DNA from: Diphasiastrum complanatum
Lineage: Eukaryota > Streptophyta > Lycopodiopsida > Lycopodiales > Lycopodiaceae
Assembly (NCBI GenBank): GCA_029204225.1
Contig: CM055095.1
Location: 37,286,597-37,350,596 of the forward strand
Length of the DNA stretch: 64,000 nt
Direction of reading: 5' to 3'
The notes under the pieces were generated by a model that saw nothing but the letters and a program-made list of their open reading frames with translations, made no database searches and was not told the DNA's origin. Shown piece by piece: positions 11,506-21,408 of this stretch (its first letter is position 1; the number at the start of each line of letters is the position of its first letter). The position numbers were made by a program, and so were the translations under genes.

Positions 11506-12907
11506 AGCACCTATCCATCCATACAGCGCCTTGCACTGCGTGTCCTTTCTCGTGTATGCATTTTATTTCATCCTCCATTGTTGTGTTTCGTTGAAGTTTC
11601 ACCTTTGCCACAATGTGCTGAAGTATTTCAATGCACGCACCATAGGACTGTGCTGCCTCCGTGTGTGAGCGTAATTGGAGCACATGGACACTCATTCACA
11701 CGAGGATAAGAAACTGGTTGTCAGTGAGCCAGTTGGAGCGGTTGGTGTTCTGTAGCACCAACGCACGTCTCGCCAGGAGACTTCCGACCAATACGAGCGC
11801 ATTGCAAGCGATAAGCTATTCTCCCATAGCATGTTGGTTGACTCCTGGTATGTTGGTTTCATTTCTTGATAAAGTTGTATCGGGAGACGGGCAAGGCACA
11901 CAGGGGGGACCAGTGGCATACCTTCTTATGTTGACATGATGGAGGAGGCTCTTGATAGGGGGCAGAGTCAGCTGCACAGGGACACCCATCTTTGGCTTCT
12001 CTATCCCAGCCGGCCGCAGCTTGGGCCCAGCCTAGCCTTTGCCAGGTGATCTGCATGGGGATGATGAGGCATTGACGGCTCCCCTCGTCCGCAAGAGGCT
12101 AGGAAGGCCCAAGGGTGCACCGAACAAGAAAGGCAGGGCACAGAAACTGCCAGGGAAGAGAGGACGACCTCGCAGGGCTCCAGTTGCTGTTAGAGGTGTA
12201 GTATTACAGCCAGCGGCAGCAGGTGTTGTTGGTTTAGCCTGCTTGGGGGCTGATGCGGAGGCAGATTGGAGGATGAGGATGACGAGTCTTCCCCCTCGGA
12301 TACACAGCCCATGCCAGTTCCAGACAGGCATAGATATCAGTTGCGAGAGTCAGCTCGGGGCCCTGAGTTGTCTCCGGAGCATTCATCTGAGTTTGAGGCA
12401 GAGCATTGATTGTAGCTCTGTTATTTTATTTTTAGCAGTTTGATATCATGTTCCATGTTTGGCGGCCAGATGGTCGAACACTGTATTCAGACCATTTTCC
12501 ATACTATATTCAATGTTGGACGTACTTTATTCGCTGCACATTTTGTATTTGTTGATTTGTAATTGTTATGCTCTGTTTTCAATTCTATTTCGAATGGTAT
12601 GTGCGTAATTACAATTAGTTTCAACTGCATAGATTGATAGCAGATGCACACACAGAAATACAACCCCCTTTATAGCATTTCATAAACACACATACTACAT
12701 TGCAATACACCAGGCACGCGTTGCACAAAAAACACACCATACATTAATTCATCAGATGTATCAAAATTACAATACGTATTCCCGCCATATACAGCTGGGG
12801 CTATTTTTTACACTATGTTAGACACTAAATGTTGCCACATCTACTGCCGAAAATTACATAACAACAGTCAACCACATACGGCCAGACCCCATCTATTCTA
12901 AACATTC

Positions 12908-13255
12908 CTATGGATCCTCCATTGACTCCTCACCCTCATCAGGTGCATTGTTCTGACGCTCTCGCTCTGCCTCCCGATTAGCCCGAGCTACCTCCTGGTT
13001 AGCACGACGGCGGGCAGCCCTTTCCCTGACCATGATGAGCAGCCGCCGTGTGAAGTTCATTCCGATCTGCTCATCCAAATCCAGCTCGACAGCGGGGGCG
13101 GGGGGCACAGCGCGGGCTGGGTGCTCCGGCTCCGGATTTCTCTGCCGAGCCCGTCGCAGCATCTTTGCAATGTCTGTCTCGTTGTGCCTTCGGACATCTT
13201 CCTCGAGCTTCCTCCTGGCTTCGCCCTCAGGCCTCGGTGGTATGCGCTCCGCCAT
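12908..13255 (-). CDS. ORF2 of hAT-A, small charged coiled-coil protein (115 aa), intact
   Basis: The start ATG at 13255 gives MAERIPPRPEGEARRKLEED; the stop is at 12908. The protein is rich in Arg, Glu, Lys and Gln, with a probable coiled coil at each end. Between them lies a Pro/Ala spacer and a well-conserved centre ELDLDEQIGMNFTRR, and it ends in an acidic tail (DEGEESMEDP). It is convergent with the transposase (stop to stop about 500 bp). It is open although the transposase beside it is wrecked. The function is unknown; it resembles no domain I can name. The same gene occurs in hAT-B, C, D and at 23003-23350. Confidence 0.75.
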   Translation of the reverse strand: MAERIPPRPEGEARRKLEEDVRRHNETDIAKMLRRARQRNPEPEHPARAVPPAPAVELDLDEQIGMNFTRRLLIMVRERAARRRANQEVARANREAERERQNNAPDEGEESMEDP

Positions 13256-13279
13256 CTCACGACACCCTGTTTCTCAAAA

Positions 13280-13430
13280 TGGCTCTCACAGCCTCTCACA
13301 GCCTCTCAATGGCTCTCACTGGCTCTCTCACAGCCTCCCTCTCACAGCCTCTCTCTCGGTCTGTGACACAGCCTCTCACAACGCCTCTCTCTCACAGCCT
13401 CTCACTGGCTCTCTCACTGCCTCGTGAGTG
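13280..13430. repeat. CTCACAGCCTCT-type short tandem repeats upstream of ORF2 (hAT-A)
   Basis: Degenerate repeats of CTCACAGCCTCT/CTCACTGGCTCT lie just 5' of the ORF2 start. The same kind of array precedes every ORF2 copy (23360-23465, 24440-24550, 43680-43800, 45110-45240), so it is a conserved part of the ORF2 leader or promoter. Confidence 0.6.
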
Positions 13431-13479
13431 CCTATTTAACCCCACAACCTGTTTCCCCATTTGCATTTGTTGATGATCC

Positions 13480-13830
13480 CATGTGCTACTGTACCTCTCC
13501 CATGTATTGCTCCCCCACATGCTGCACTCCGATTGGGTCCATGGTTTGCTCCTCCACAGTGCCCATGTGACGGTGTACCTGTCTGGATGTATTGCTCCCC
13601 CACATGCTACACTCCGATTGGGTCCATGGTCTGCTCCTCCACAGTGCCCATGTGACGGTGTACCTGCCCCATGTATTGCTCCCCCACATGCTGCACTCCG
13701 ATTGGGTCCGTGGTCTGCTCCCCCACAGTGCCCATGTGACGGTGTACCTGTCCGGATTTGCTGCCCCCCCACATGCTGCACTCCCATTGACCACCAGGTC
13801 TACTCTCCCACAGTGCCCCCAGTACAGTCC
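13480..13830. repeat. About 84-bp tandem repeat, four copies, in the ORF2 upstream region (hAT-A)
   Basis: Copies start near 13506, 13591, 13675 and 13756 (spacing 85, 84, 81). Each carries ATTGCTCCCCCACATGCTGC, then CCGATTGGGTCC and a CACAGTGCCCATGTGACGG-like word. Related units of about 87 bp occur twice in hAT-C (43870-44045), twice in hAT-D (44870-45045) and about once in hAT-B (24290-24380). Position upstream of ORF2 suggests repeated promoter elements; CCGATTGG contains a CCAAT box on the minus strand. Confidence 0.7.
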
Positions 13831-14077
13831 CCTTGTACAATCCCCTGTACAGTAACATCTTTTTTCTAAACCCTAGCCCTTTTTTTTCCTGAATTTTTTA
13901 CCCTGTATTAGCCTGTTAAAAGGGTTTTTAATTAAAAAATAATAATAATAATAATAATAATAAAATATTATTTTTGTGGTGCCGCCCTGGTACCGTTGGT
14001 CTGAGGGCGGCACCATAACCGCGGTACCACCATTATGGTACCACGGTACCATAATGGCGGTACCACGTGCCACTATG

Positions 14078-14111
<34 letters not shown>

Positions 14112-14225
14112 CAAAGCAAACATGAGGGTCCGGGCCGGACACGGCGTTTTCGCATCCGCGTCCGACGCCCGGACCCGGACGCGGGGTCGGACGCGTCAGG
14201 GCCCCGGACGCGTTTTTTTTTTTTT
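14078..14225. mobile_element. (TA)n tract and left part of a GC-rich MITE (MITE-2)
   Basis: (TA)n occupies 14078-14111. From 14112 the sequence has ATGAGGGTCCGGGCCGG and repeated CCGGACGC/GTCGGACGCG words, ending in a T-run. It matches the start of the complete copy at 37601-37907. The other end of the same type of element is found at 23752-23816, so this copy may have been split by the intervening 9.5 kb. Confidence 0.65.
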
Positions 14226-14553
14226 TTTAAAAAAGGGCGATCGGGCAACAAACTGTTCCGCAAAAGCCTGAGAGGAGAGAAAGAGGGCGGAAGAGGGAGA
14301 GAGAGAGAGTGAGGGAGAGGATAGAGAGAGAGAGAGGGTTATGGTGTGTGTGTGATAATTTATGTGTGTGTGTGTGTGTGGGTTATAATTTATGTGTGTG
14401 TGTGGGTTAGTTGATTTGTGTATCACAGAGGATTTGTGTGTGCGGGCGTGTACGAGACATGGTGTGTGTGTGTGAGTTTAGGGTTTAGGGTTTAGGGTGC
14501 TTGGGTTTGGGGTCTAGGAGAAGAGAGAGCGAGAGAAATTAGTTTTGCGTGCT

Positions 14554-14607
<54 letters not shown>
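14226..14607. repeat. Microsatellite-rich leader with three TTTAGGG units
   Basis: Stretches of (GA)n and (TG)n alternate here. Positions 14477-14497 carry three tandem TTTAGGG units, the plant telomere repeat, also known as a telo-box when in promoters. It lies just 5' of the hAT-2 start codon at 14608. Too short to be a telomere remnant. Confidence 0.6.
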
Positions 14608-14608
<1 letters not shown>

Positions 14609-14858
14609 TGGCCACTCGTCCCATTTGGGGTGAGGTGGAGTTGATGCCCGACAAAAAGTGACGTTGCCCTTTTGTCGAAAGCAGTTTACAGGGAACGCCT
14701 CACGGGTTCGAGCACTTTGGGGGGGATTGCGAGTCCAACCCACAGGACGCTACGGGGCTCACATTCTCGAGGCATATGCTGAGCCCGGCGAGCCGTCCAC
14801 AGATGCCGCGGACTCTGTTTCCATTGGTGCACCCACTGCCACCGACCCTGCCACTGGT
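14608..14858 (+). pseudogene. hAT-2 transposase-like gene, 5' part (BED finger), split by Ty3-2
   Basis: ATG 14608 begins MATRPIWGEVELMPDKK and then a frameshift or stop. From about 14658 the frame continues VTLPFCRKQFTGNASRVRA, a BED-finger-like motif, then reads open to 14858. There it is interrupted by the LTR of Ty3-2. After removal of Ty3-2 and one target copy the codons run on as ...ATDPATG-TPNATAPTP... at 20151. The protein is related to, but clearly different from, the main hAT family. Confidence 0.65.
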
Positions 14859-15293
14859 ACAGTTATGGACTCGGCTCATCACATTCGTCGCGTCCATTTA
14901 CATTTACTTTACTTTATGCATAAGCAGGCCTTGGGTCCTTTTTTATTCATTAGTGACACTTAGACTATACGGTTGGCCTTTGGCCTTATTATTCATTATT
15001 AGGACATATTACTGGAGAGTGGGGGCCTTCTTGGAGGGCGCACTATTTTCCCTCCCAGTTGGGCCCTAGCCACCGGAAGCTTCCTTTTAAAGCTTCCTCT
15101 TGGCTATAAGTTGGGAAATTGTGTCATTTGTTATTCAGCTGATGATATTGATCTCTCTCTTTAGTCTCCTTAATCTCTCTCTTTCCTGCTTTCTAGGGTT
15201 AAGTCTTGCTTATGTGCTGCTTTCATAGCTTAAGTCTTGCTTATGTGATGCTTTCATAGCTTAGCTTTAGATCAGCTGTGGCTTTATTCATAA
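14859..15293 (+). repeat. Ty3-2 5' LTR
   Basis: Shares ACAGTTATGGACTCGGCTCA at its start and TTAGATCAGCTGTGGC near its end with the right LTR. It is followed after two bases by the tRNA primer site. About 435 bp. Confidence 0.85.
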
Positions 15294-15990
15294 CTTGGTA
15301 TCAGAGCACTTTCCTGATTGCTGAATTTCAGATCTGATTTTCTGATTGGGTGCCCATTTTCCTTGCTGATTTTTCTCTCTTTGCTGAGGGCTTTCGTCCC
15401 TTTGCTTCAGCAACATTCAGCACAGTTTGGAGGAGGACCAGCTCCTATCAAAGCATTTTCCTTGGCGGAGCTTTAGCAGATAGTTAGCGGAAGTACTTCC
15501 GCTAGATTTGGCGGCCGGAAAAAAAAAAAGAATTTCGGCAGATTATTTCCGGCGCCCAAGTTCCAACCCTCTATCACCCATTTTCAGCTTGTTTGCAGGC
15601 TCTCCACCGCCCAATTCCCTCATCTCTTTCATCCGTTCCTCCTCCCATTTTCAGCCTTCTCACTTTTGTTTGCAGGCTGTCCAGCCGCTTCATACTTGTC
15701 ACTTTCGTCCGTTTTTGTCTCCGTTTGCAGCCATTTTTCACACCTTGTTTGTAGGCTGTCCATCGCCCATCCTCAACCAAATTTCACAAAATTCCGACTC
15801 CGTTTGATACTCCAATTTGTCACTTGCCTCCTGGCTGTCCAACGCATTTTCACAGCCTTCATTTTCACTTTTTTCATTTGTTGATTGCTGTCCTTTCTTA
15901 GTTGTGATAATAGTGGTTTTAATAGACTAATTTGGGGTGACGACAAGAGTCCGCTCTCTCAAGTTTTCGTCTATTCCTTCCACTATCATT

Positions 15991-17080
15991 ATGGCACATT
16001 CACCTACCCCGAGTGAGACTACTCAGGAAACCTTATCCGATCAGTTTCGTCGCATGGATGAGACCCTTTCTGGCCTCGTTCTTCGCTTCGATACCGTTAT
16101 GACCGGCTTTGTTACTATGCAGTCACAGATTGATTCTTTACAGCCTCATGGTCTTGGTAAAGCTCCTGTTTTTCCTTCATTTGGGACTCCCCCTCCATTT
16201 GGATTTCCATCTTCCTCTGCTAGTCAGCCTGGTGGTGGACTGATCATTCCACCTAACCCATCTCCTGGTTTCTTTTCACGTCCCCCACTTCCTGAGCCAC
16301 ACTTTGCTCGAGACTTTCGTAATAGGGTACAGATTGCTACCTATTCCGGTTCCTCTGACGAAAACTTATTAGAGAATTGGTTTGCTAAGCTTGACACATA
16401 TTTTCAGATCTACTCTAAGACTGATCCTCAGAAGATCCAGTTGGCTGCTTTACATTTAGATGGACGCGCCGCCACGTGGTGGCGAGTTTATAGAGCTGAT
16501 CCTGATCGGGAAGGGCTCCATTTATGGCATACTTTTCGCCGTGACCTCCGTCATGCTATGATTGACCCTCAATGGATCGACCGCTAACGTGATACATTCC
16601 GTAGTCTCACTCAAACCAGTGATCTTGCTTCTTATACAGATCAGTTTATGGAGTTTTCTTATCTTTTCATAGATCTACAGCCCACTCAGCTTATTTCTCG
16701 TTACATTGCTGGGCTTCGTGGTGCTATACGTTATGATGTTTCTTCCTTCCATCCTCACACTTGTTGAGGCGATGTCTCTTGCCAGTACTTTACAACATAA
16801 GTACTCTGACACTCTTCCTTCCCGCTTCTCCTGACCCCATCCTTCTGCTTCATCTTTTCCCGCTGCATCCACCCCTACACCTGCCCCTTCTGTTCCAGCT
16901 CTCTCCATTGTCCCTTCGTCTCCTCGTCATCCGACTCCTCGACCTGCTTTTGTCCGACGTTACACGTCTGCAGAGTTCGCTGACCTTCAGCAGCAGCGTC
17001 TTTGCTTTCGTTGTAAGAGTCCTGACCATTTTGCCCGTGATTGCCATCAGCCTCTCCGTACTACTACTGCTGTTTTTTTA
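15991..17080 (+). pseudogene. Ty3-2 gag (capsid and zinc knuckle), frameshifted
   Basis: ATG 15991 (MAHSPTPSETTQETLSDQF) is preferred over the upstream in-frame codon at 15937 because the preceding residues look like leader. Residues after it carry the capsid motif LENWFAKLDTYFQIY and LDGRAATWWRVY. TAA at 16585-16587 interrupts the frame, which continues RDTFRSLTQTSDLASYTDQF. A frameshift follows near 16755. The knuckle CFRCKSPDHFARDC (CX2CX4HX4C) is at 17003-17044. Confidence 0.8.
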
Positions 17081-17239
17081 CCATGAGGGCACTACTCCAG
17101 ATGATTCCGATATCTACATTCATATTTCTGATGAGCCTGACCTATCCTCTCAGCCTTCCACTAATTTACTTCCTGCTACTTGCCATGCTCAGCTTGCCTA
17201 TGCTACTTGGACAGGACGTCCTGGTCCTCGCTCCATTCG

Positions 17240-17689
17240 GTAACGTGTACGTATTACAGGTCGTGAGTATATTGCTTTAGTTGATACTGGCAGCACTCAT
17301 TCTTTTATTAGCAGTTATATCACTCGTCAGATACGTGCTTCACCTATTCCTGCTTCACAGACTCTCACAGTTGAGGTTGCCAGTTCCCATTCTTTTCCTA
17401 GTTCTCATATGTTTCAGCGTTTACCATACCGCATTGGAGATTTTCTGGATAGGCAGATCTTTACATTATTCCTATGGAGCGTTATGATCTTATCCTTGGT
17501 GCTGATTGGTTTGCATCTCTTGGAGCCGTTACACTGGACTTGACACAGCAGACATTGACATTTGTACTTGATGCAATTACACACTCACTTGTTGGCATTG
17601 ATTCTCAGGGAGACTTCCAGTTGGTTACCGGGAAGCAATTTATGCGTAGCCTGCCAAAGGCTGACGATGCAGCTCTTTTTTCCATTTAG
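17240..17689 (+). pseudogene. Ty3-2 retroviral-type aspartic protease, frameshifted
   Basis: The catalytic segment LVDTGSTHSFISS lies at 17278-17310. In another frame MERYDLILGADWFASLGAV at 17474-17530 is the conserved C-terminal flap region of Ty3 proteases. The frame closes at TAG 17687-17689. At least one frameshift separates the two parts. Confidence 0.8.
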
Positions 17690-17764
17690 AGTACATCAGT
17701 TGCTGCTTCACTTTCACCATCCGTGGGTCCTCTTCCTCAGGTTGATGCTGCTTCGGATTTATAG

Positions 17765-19306
17765 GTTGTTGATGTGTGCCTTGCGCCTATATGCCTTGAT
17801 TCACAGATATCATATTCAGTGGTCATTCCTGGTTTCATTGATATTGAGGCTGTATACCTTGGTGGTATTTCTACTATTGCTTTTGCGCATACTTCAAATT
17901 GCCCTCCTGGTTCAGTGGTGGGTGCAGTATCTTCTCCATTGGTCTCTATATCTCCATTTCTTGAGTCTGTTCTGGCCGATGTTCCTGCTGATTTCTATGG
18001 GGTTCTTCATGGGTCCACGTTTGATGGTTCCCTCGCTATTGGTGATCAGGTTGTATCTTCTTTCGCTTTACTCCATGGATCTCTGCTTGAGGTTTGTGAT
18101 CTGCCTCATGATATTTCTACGGTTCCTGACATGATTCATGCGCCTTTGGCCCTAACTGTTACACATTTTTCATCCGAGGATATTTGCCAGATGGTCACTA
18201 TTACTTATCTAGGGTATTTATATGCTGGGATCTTTCTAGATGAGTACACGGACATCCTTCAATCTCCTGGTGTTTCTACATATAGGTTTGTTGCAGTCCA
18301 TGCGGATGGTATACACTTCTGGGTTCATGCGACTGATTCCTTTTTACCTCTTGATATTTGGCATTCCTGGTTATTACGTATCGCTTGGATTTCATTTGGA
18401 CCTATTGCTTACACTACTGCTTCATTTTCAGCTATTGATATATGGCATTCCTGGTTATTACATATAGCTTGGTTTTCATTTGGACTTGTTGATTGGTGCT
18501 GGTTTTTCCATATTACTGATCGCCTATGGTGCGGATATCTCTATGATTATGCATGTGGCTCTCTATCTGTTCCTTGGATTGTTGCTCATTGTCAAGCTTG
18601 GCATATCCTGTTGGCTTGGGTTATTGCCTCCGTTCCAGCTACTGTTTGTCTGGGTGATCTTCAGGTTCCCTGTCGTTTCAGGTTGCTCCATATTGCTTGG
18701 TCTCCGATGCTGAGTTGCCACTTTGTTCTGGTGTTCCGAGACCATCAGGGTACCTTGAGAGAATTCCTTCTCCTCTCTTGGATAGTTTTTGGGGATGTTG
18801 CCGCCATATACTTCAGTGTTGCTCATATGTGCTTTGATACTCATTCCCAGCTACATGTGGATATTGCTCCGATGCTTGCTACTGATGTTGCGGAACCTGT
18901 TCCTCGTTCCAGTGCATTTCTTCTATTCCTCACTTGTGCGCCTGGTGTGTACTTTGGGATTACACTTGCGGCCAGTTCTGATGGGTCATCCGATTCTCCA
19001 TCCGTTTTTGGTGTATCCTATGATGGATTGTTCTACCTTCTCGGGCTTTTTGTATACCTTGGTGCTCGAGAGCTTATTACTCGAGCCAGTTCTCATTTAC
19101 AGCATGTTCAGCAACGTTATCAGACCTCAGTTGATCGTCACCACCGCCATGTTGAGTTTCAGCTTGGAGATATGGTTTATCTACGCCTACGGTTTGCACG
19201 TCATCATTTTGTCCAGGGCCATGCATCTACTGAGAAGCTTGCACCACGTTATTATGGGCCTTATCACATTTTGGAGGTTCTTAGTCCAGTTACATATCGC
19301 TTATAG
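17765..19306 (+). CDS. Unassigned 1.5-kb open frame in place of RT/RNase H, fused to integrase C-terminus
   Basis: The frame is open from the TAG at 17762 to TAG at 19304-19306. The last 80 or so residues (RASSHLQHVQQRYQTSVDRH, FQLGDMVYLRLR, KLAPRYYGPYHILEVLSPVT) are the Ty3 integrase C-terminal region. The preceding 430 residues contain no RT, RNase H or integrase-core motif. They are hydrophobic and Trp-rich, and hold an internal duplication (LDIWHSWLLRIAWISFG and AIDIWHSWLLHIAWFSFG). Position and frame say it is part of this element's pol. The origin may be a captured sequence or a diverged non-coding filler that happens to be open. No ATG opens the frame near 17765. Confidence 0.5.
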   Translation, partial: VVDVCLAPICLDSQISYSVVIPGFIDIEAVYLGGISTIAFAHTSNCPPGSVVGAVSSPLVSISPFLESVLADVPADFYGVLHGSTFDGSLAIGDQVVSSFALLHGSLLEVCDLPHDISTVPDMIHAPLALTVTHFSSEDICQMVTITYLGYLYAGIFLDEYTDILQSPGVSTYRFVAVHADGIHFWVHATDSFLPLDIWHSWLLRIAWISFGPIAYTTASFSAIDIWHSWLLHIAWFSFGLVDWCWFFHITDRLWCGYLYDYACGSLSVPWIVAHCQAWHILLAWVIASVPATVCLGDLQVPCRFRLLHIAWSPMLSCHFVLVFRDHQGTLREFLLLSWIVFGDVAAIYFSVAHMCFDTHSQLHVDIAPMLATDVAEPVPRSSAFLLFLTCAPGVYFGITLAASSDGSSDSPSVFGVSYDGLFYLLGLFVYLGARELITRASSHLQHVQQRYQTSVDRHHRHVEFQLGDMVYLRLRFARHHFVQGHASTEKLAPRYYGPYHILEVLSPVTYRL

Positions 19307-19657
19307 CTTCCTGCTTCCACACGCGCCTGTGATGTATTCCATGTCAGTTTATTACGTGCTGCTATTGAGGATGACGCTCCTTGTGATGCTGAGTTTCCTA
19401 CTGCTCCAGAGTTATTTCCATTTTTACCTGCTGCTATATTACAGGTTCGTCTATACTATAGTCGACGCCGCCGGCAGATTCAGTTTTTGGTCCAATGGGA
19501 TGGCCGTCCTATTGAGGAGGCCACATGGGAGCCTATTGATGTCTTTTATCATACACCATCACTTGCGGATCAGGCTCGTGCTCTTGCTGCACTTGTTGAT
19601 TTCTCTACATCAGATGTTGCTCTAGTTGTTGATGCACCAAGGCTTGCTGCTACTTGA
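19307..19657 (+). pseudogene. Ty3-2 integrase tail and chromodomain
   Basis: In frame after the TAG at 19304, the sequence reads LPASTRACDVFHVSLLRAAI, then RRQIQFLVQWDGRPIEEATW and ends at TGA 19655-19657. FHVSLL and LVQWDG...EATWEP are the usual junction motif and chromodomain core of chromoviruses; the chromodomain is thought to guide integration to heterochromatin. The family normally has Gln at the stop position (YRLQLP), so CAG to TAG is likely. Confidence 0.8.
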
Positions 19658-19702
19658 TCCAATTTCTTTTCGGCAGTTGGGTCTTTTTCTTTTGTGCCAG
19701 GG

Positions 19703-20145
19703 ACAGTTATGGACTCGGCTCATTACATTCGCCGCGTCCATTTACATTTACTTTACTTCATGCATAAGCAGGCCTTGGGCCCTTTTTTATTCATTAGTGA
19801 CACTTAGACTATATGGTTGGCCTTTGGCCTTATTATTCATTATTAGGCCATTTGGACATATTACTGGAGAGTGGGGGCCTTCTTGGAGGGCGCACTATTT
19901 TCCCTCCCAGTTGAGCCCTAGCCACCGGAAGCTTCCTTTTAGAGCTTCCTCTTGGCTATAAGTTGGGAAATTGTGTCATTTGTTATTCAGCTAATGATAT
20001 TGATCTCTCTCTTTAGTCTCCTTAATCTCTCTCTTTCCTGCTTTCTAGGGTTAAGTCTTGCTTATGTGCTGCTTTCATAGCTTAAGTCTTGCTTATGTGA
20101 TGCTTTCATAGCTTAGCTTTAGATCAGCTGTGGCTTTATTCGTAA
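19703..20145 (+). repeat. Ty3-2 3' LTR
   Basis: About 443 bp, highly similar to 14859-15293. It carries CCATTTGG near 19850 that is missing from the left copy. Right flank CTGGTACACCC restores the hAT-2 codons. Confidence 0.85.
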
Positions 20146-20150
20146 CTGGT

Positions 20151-21402
20151 ACACCCAACGCCACCGCCCCCACCCCCACCGTCGCATCCGCACCCGCCAC
20201 CGCCAACGCCTCCGCCTCCGCCACAGCCACCCGTACCCCCTCCGCCAGTACTCCCCATGGATCCACAGCCTCCACTGTTGCACCTACACCTGTGCCATCA
20301 CCATCAGATCTGCACGGCTTGTCCACATCATCCGCTTCCGCACCTACACCTATGCCACCACCTCCAGGTCCGCATCGTCCATCCACATCCTCCCAGCCAT
20401 CCACATCCCGAGGCACCAGATAGATGTCCATGCCGGGATCTTTCAGAGAGGGGCAGCACAGAGAGGCCACCAAGACAATAGCACGGATGTTCTATGACCT
20501 GAACCTCCCCTTTATCATGGCATCATCCCGCATCTTTCGAGAGGCTATCTCGAAAGTTGCAGTCTGCGGGCCCGGCCACACACCACCCACAGCCGACGCA
20601 CTACGCGGCCCTTTGCTCCAGGAGCGGGTTGCATCAGTCAGAGAGAGACTAGCCGCACTGCATGAGGCTTGGGATAGATACGGTTGTTCCATCATGGCTG
20701 ATGGGTGGACTGATCGTCGTAGACATCGACTCATCAACGTGATTGTTTCTAGTTGTTACGACATTCAGTTTAATGCCTTCACGGTTGCTTCGGCTATTCT
20801 CACGAATGATTGACTTCTGCAAGTCAATCCCAATGAGTGCTTGGTTGCAACGGCCGATCATGAGGCAGAGCCAGAGGTTGATCTAGACGATGCCGCTCGG
20901 CGTGCTCTGTGGGGTGATCCCGAGGATGATGCCGATGAGACTACCCCCCTTCCTGCTGACGTTCCATTGCCCTCCTCTGAGGATGAGCCCACATATGATT
21001 CAGACGAGACGGTCGACCTTGCAGGGGATGGCCCCACCCAGTACTCCCGCATCACGCCCCCTTTCAGATGATGGCTGGTCAGAGTTTGCGAGGGAGACAG
21101 AGGCTGCTGCCCAGAGACAGATTGCGCAGAGACGATTAAGAGCATCACAGGCAGTCGGTTCTTCTCAGAGACCCCCTCGTGGCAGAGGGAGACCCCCAGG
21201 CAGGAGTGTACCACAGAGGGTTCCTTCCGGTAGACCAAGAGGTAGGCCAGCCAAGAGGGGACGCACCGATGATTTTTCTAGTCGCCTCTTGGCAGGCGTT
21301 GGCCCAGACTTGGAGGAGTCCCAGATGCCAGACTTTGTATTTGACACCCCCGAGGATGCATCTGGCACGCAGAGGGATGATTTTTTTAGCACAAACTTGT
21401 AG
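20151..21402 (+). pseudogene. hAT-2 transposase-like gene, 3' part (DUF659 core fragment, AT-hook tail)
   Basis: The Pro/Thr/Ala-rich linker continues to TAG 20421-20423. Then, in the same frame, EATKTIARMFYDLNLPF and AWDRYGCSIMADGWTDRRRH (20424-20813) give the start of the DUF659 transposase core. The rest of the core and the dimerisation domain are deleted. After further frame changes an acidic region is followed by AT-hook type sequence (RGRGRPPGRS, GRPRGRPAKRGR) and an end at 21402. It is an internal-deletion derivative of a hAT with the same domain order as the main family. Confidence 0.65.
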
Positions 21403-21408
21403 ATATTG

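Larger units (their letters stand above)
8977..12409 (+). pseudogene. hAT-A transposase, broken (BED, DUF659 core, dimerisation, AT-hook tail)
   Basis: The start ATG 8977 matches the intact copy. Exon 1 (8977-10922) encodes the BED finger (IVRCRYCLVEF), a Pro/Ser-rich linker and the DUF659 core (GCSIMSDGWTD, LMTDNATNC, CAAHGIDLL). Intron 10923-11036 keeps GT..AG. Exon 2 starts at 11037; exon 3 is about 11646-11807 (SVCERNWSTW). Defects against hAT-D are a 7-bp deletion after YELNL (frameshift near 9935), an inverted Ty3 fragment at 10235-10311, a 175-bp insertion at 11331-11505, loss of the exon 2 and 3 donors, and large deletions in exon 4. What remains of exon 4 is about 11880-11976 and 12000-12409 (AT-hooks KRLGRPKG and KRGRPRR). 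Confidence 0.85.
8598..14077 (+). mobile_element. hAT-A, defective copy of the two-gene hAT family
   Basis: It begins CATAGATCCAGC at 8598 and ends ...GTGCCACTATG at 14077 (reverse complement CATAGTGGCACG), with GGTACC-rich subterminal arms. Flanking octamers are ATATATAG on the left and ATATACAT on the right, a 6 of 8 match inside (TA)n. It carries a broken transposase gene on the plus strand and an intact convergent ORF2 on the minus strand, the same layout as hAT-D. Confidence 0.85.
14859..20145 (+). mobile_element. Ty3-2, non-autonomous Ty3/Gypsy (chromovirus-type) element
   Basis: LTRs at 14859-15293 and 19703-20145 are very similar (main difference an 8-bp insertion in the right copy). 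The primer site TGGTATCAGAGC is at 15296-15307. The shared nonamer ACTGGTACA at 14853-14861 and 20145-20153 holds the target duplication, probably CTGGT. Inside are gag, protease, a long unassigned open frame, and the integrase C-terminus with a chromodomain. Reverse transcriptase, RNase H and the integrase core are missing. LTR ends are uncertain by a few bases and do not read TG...CA. Confidence 0.85.

Noticed and set aside
13032-13427. Long frames opposite the ORF2 genes (also at 23127, 24452, 43270, 45105)
   Set aside because: They are the complementary-strand shadows of ORF2 and its CTCACAGC-repeat leader; the ORF2 frame is the one conserved in length and residues between copies.
13480-13830. 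Regularly spaced repeats that could suggest a CRISPR array
   Set aside because: Units of about 84 bp are contiguous tandem repeats without distinct spacers, in a plant nuclear context.
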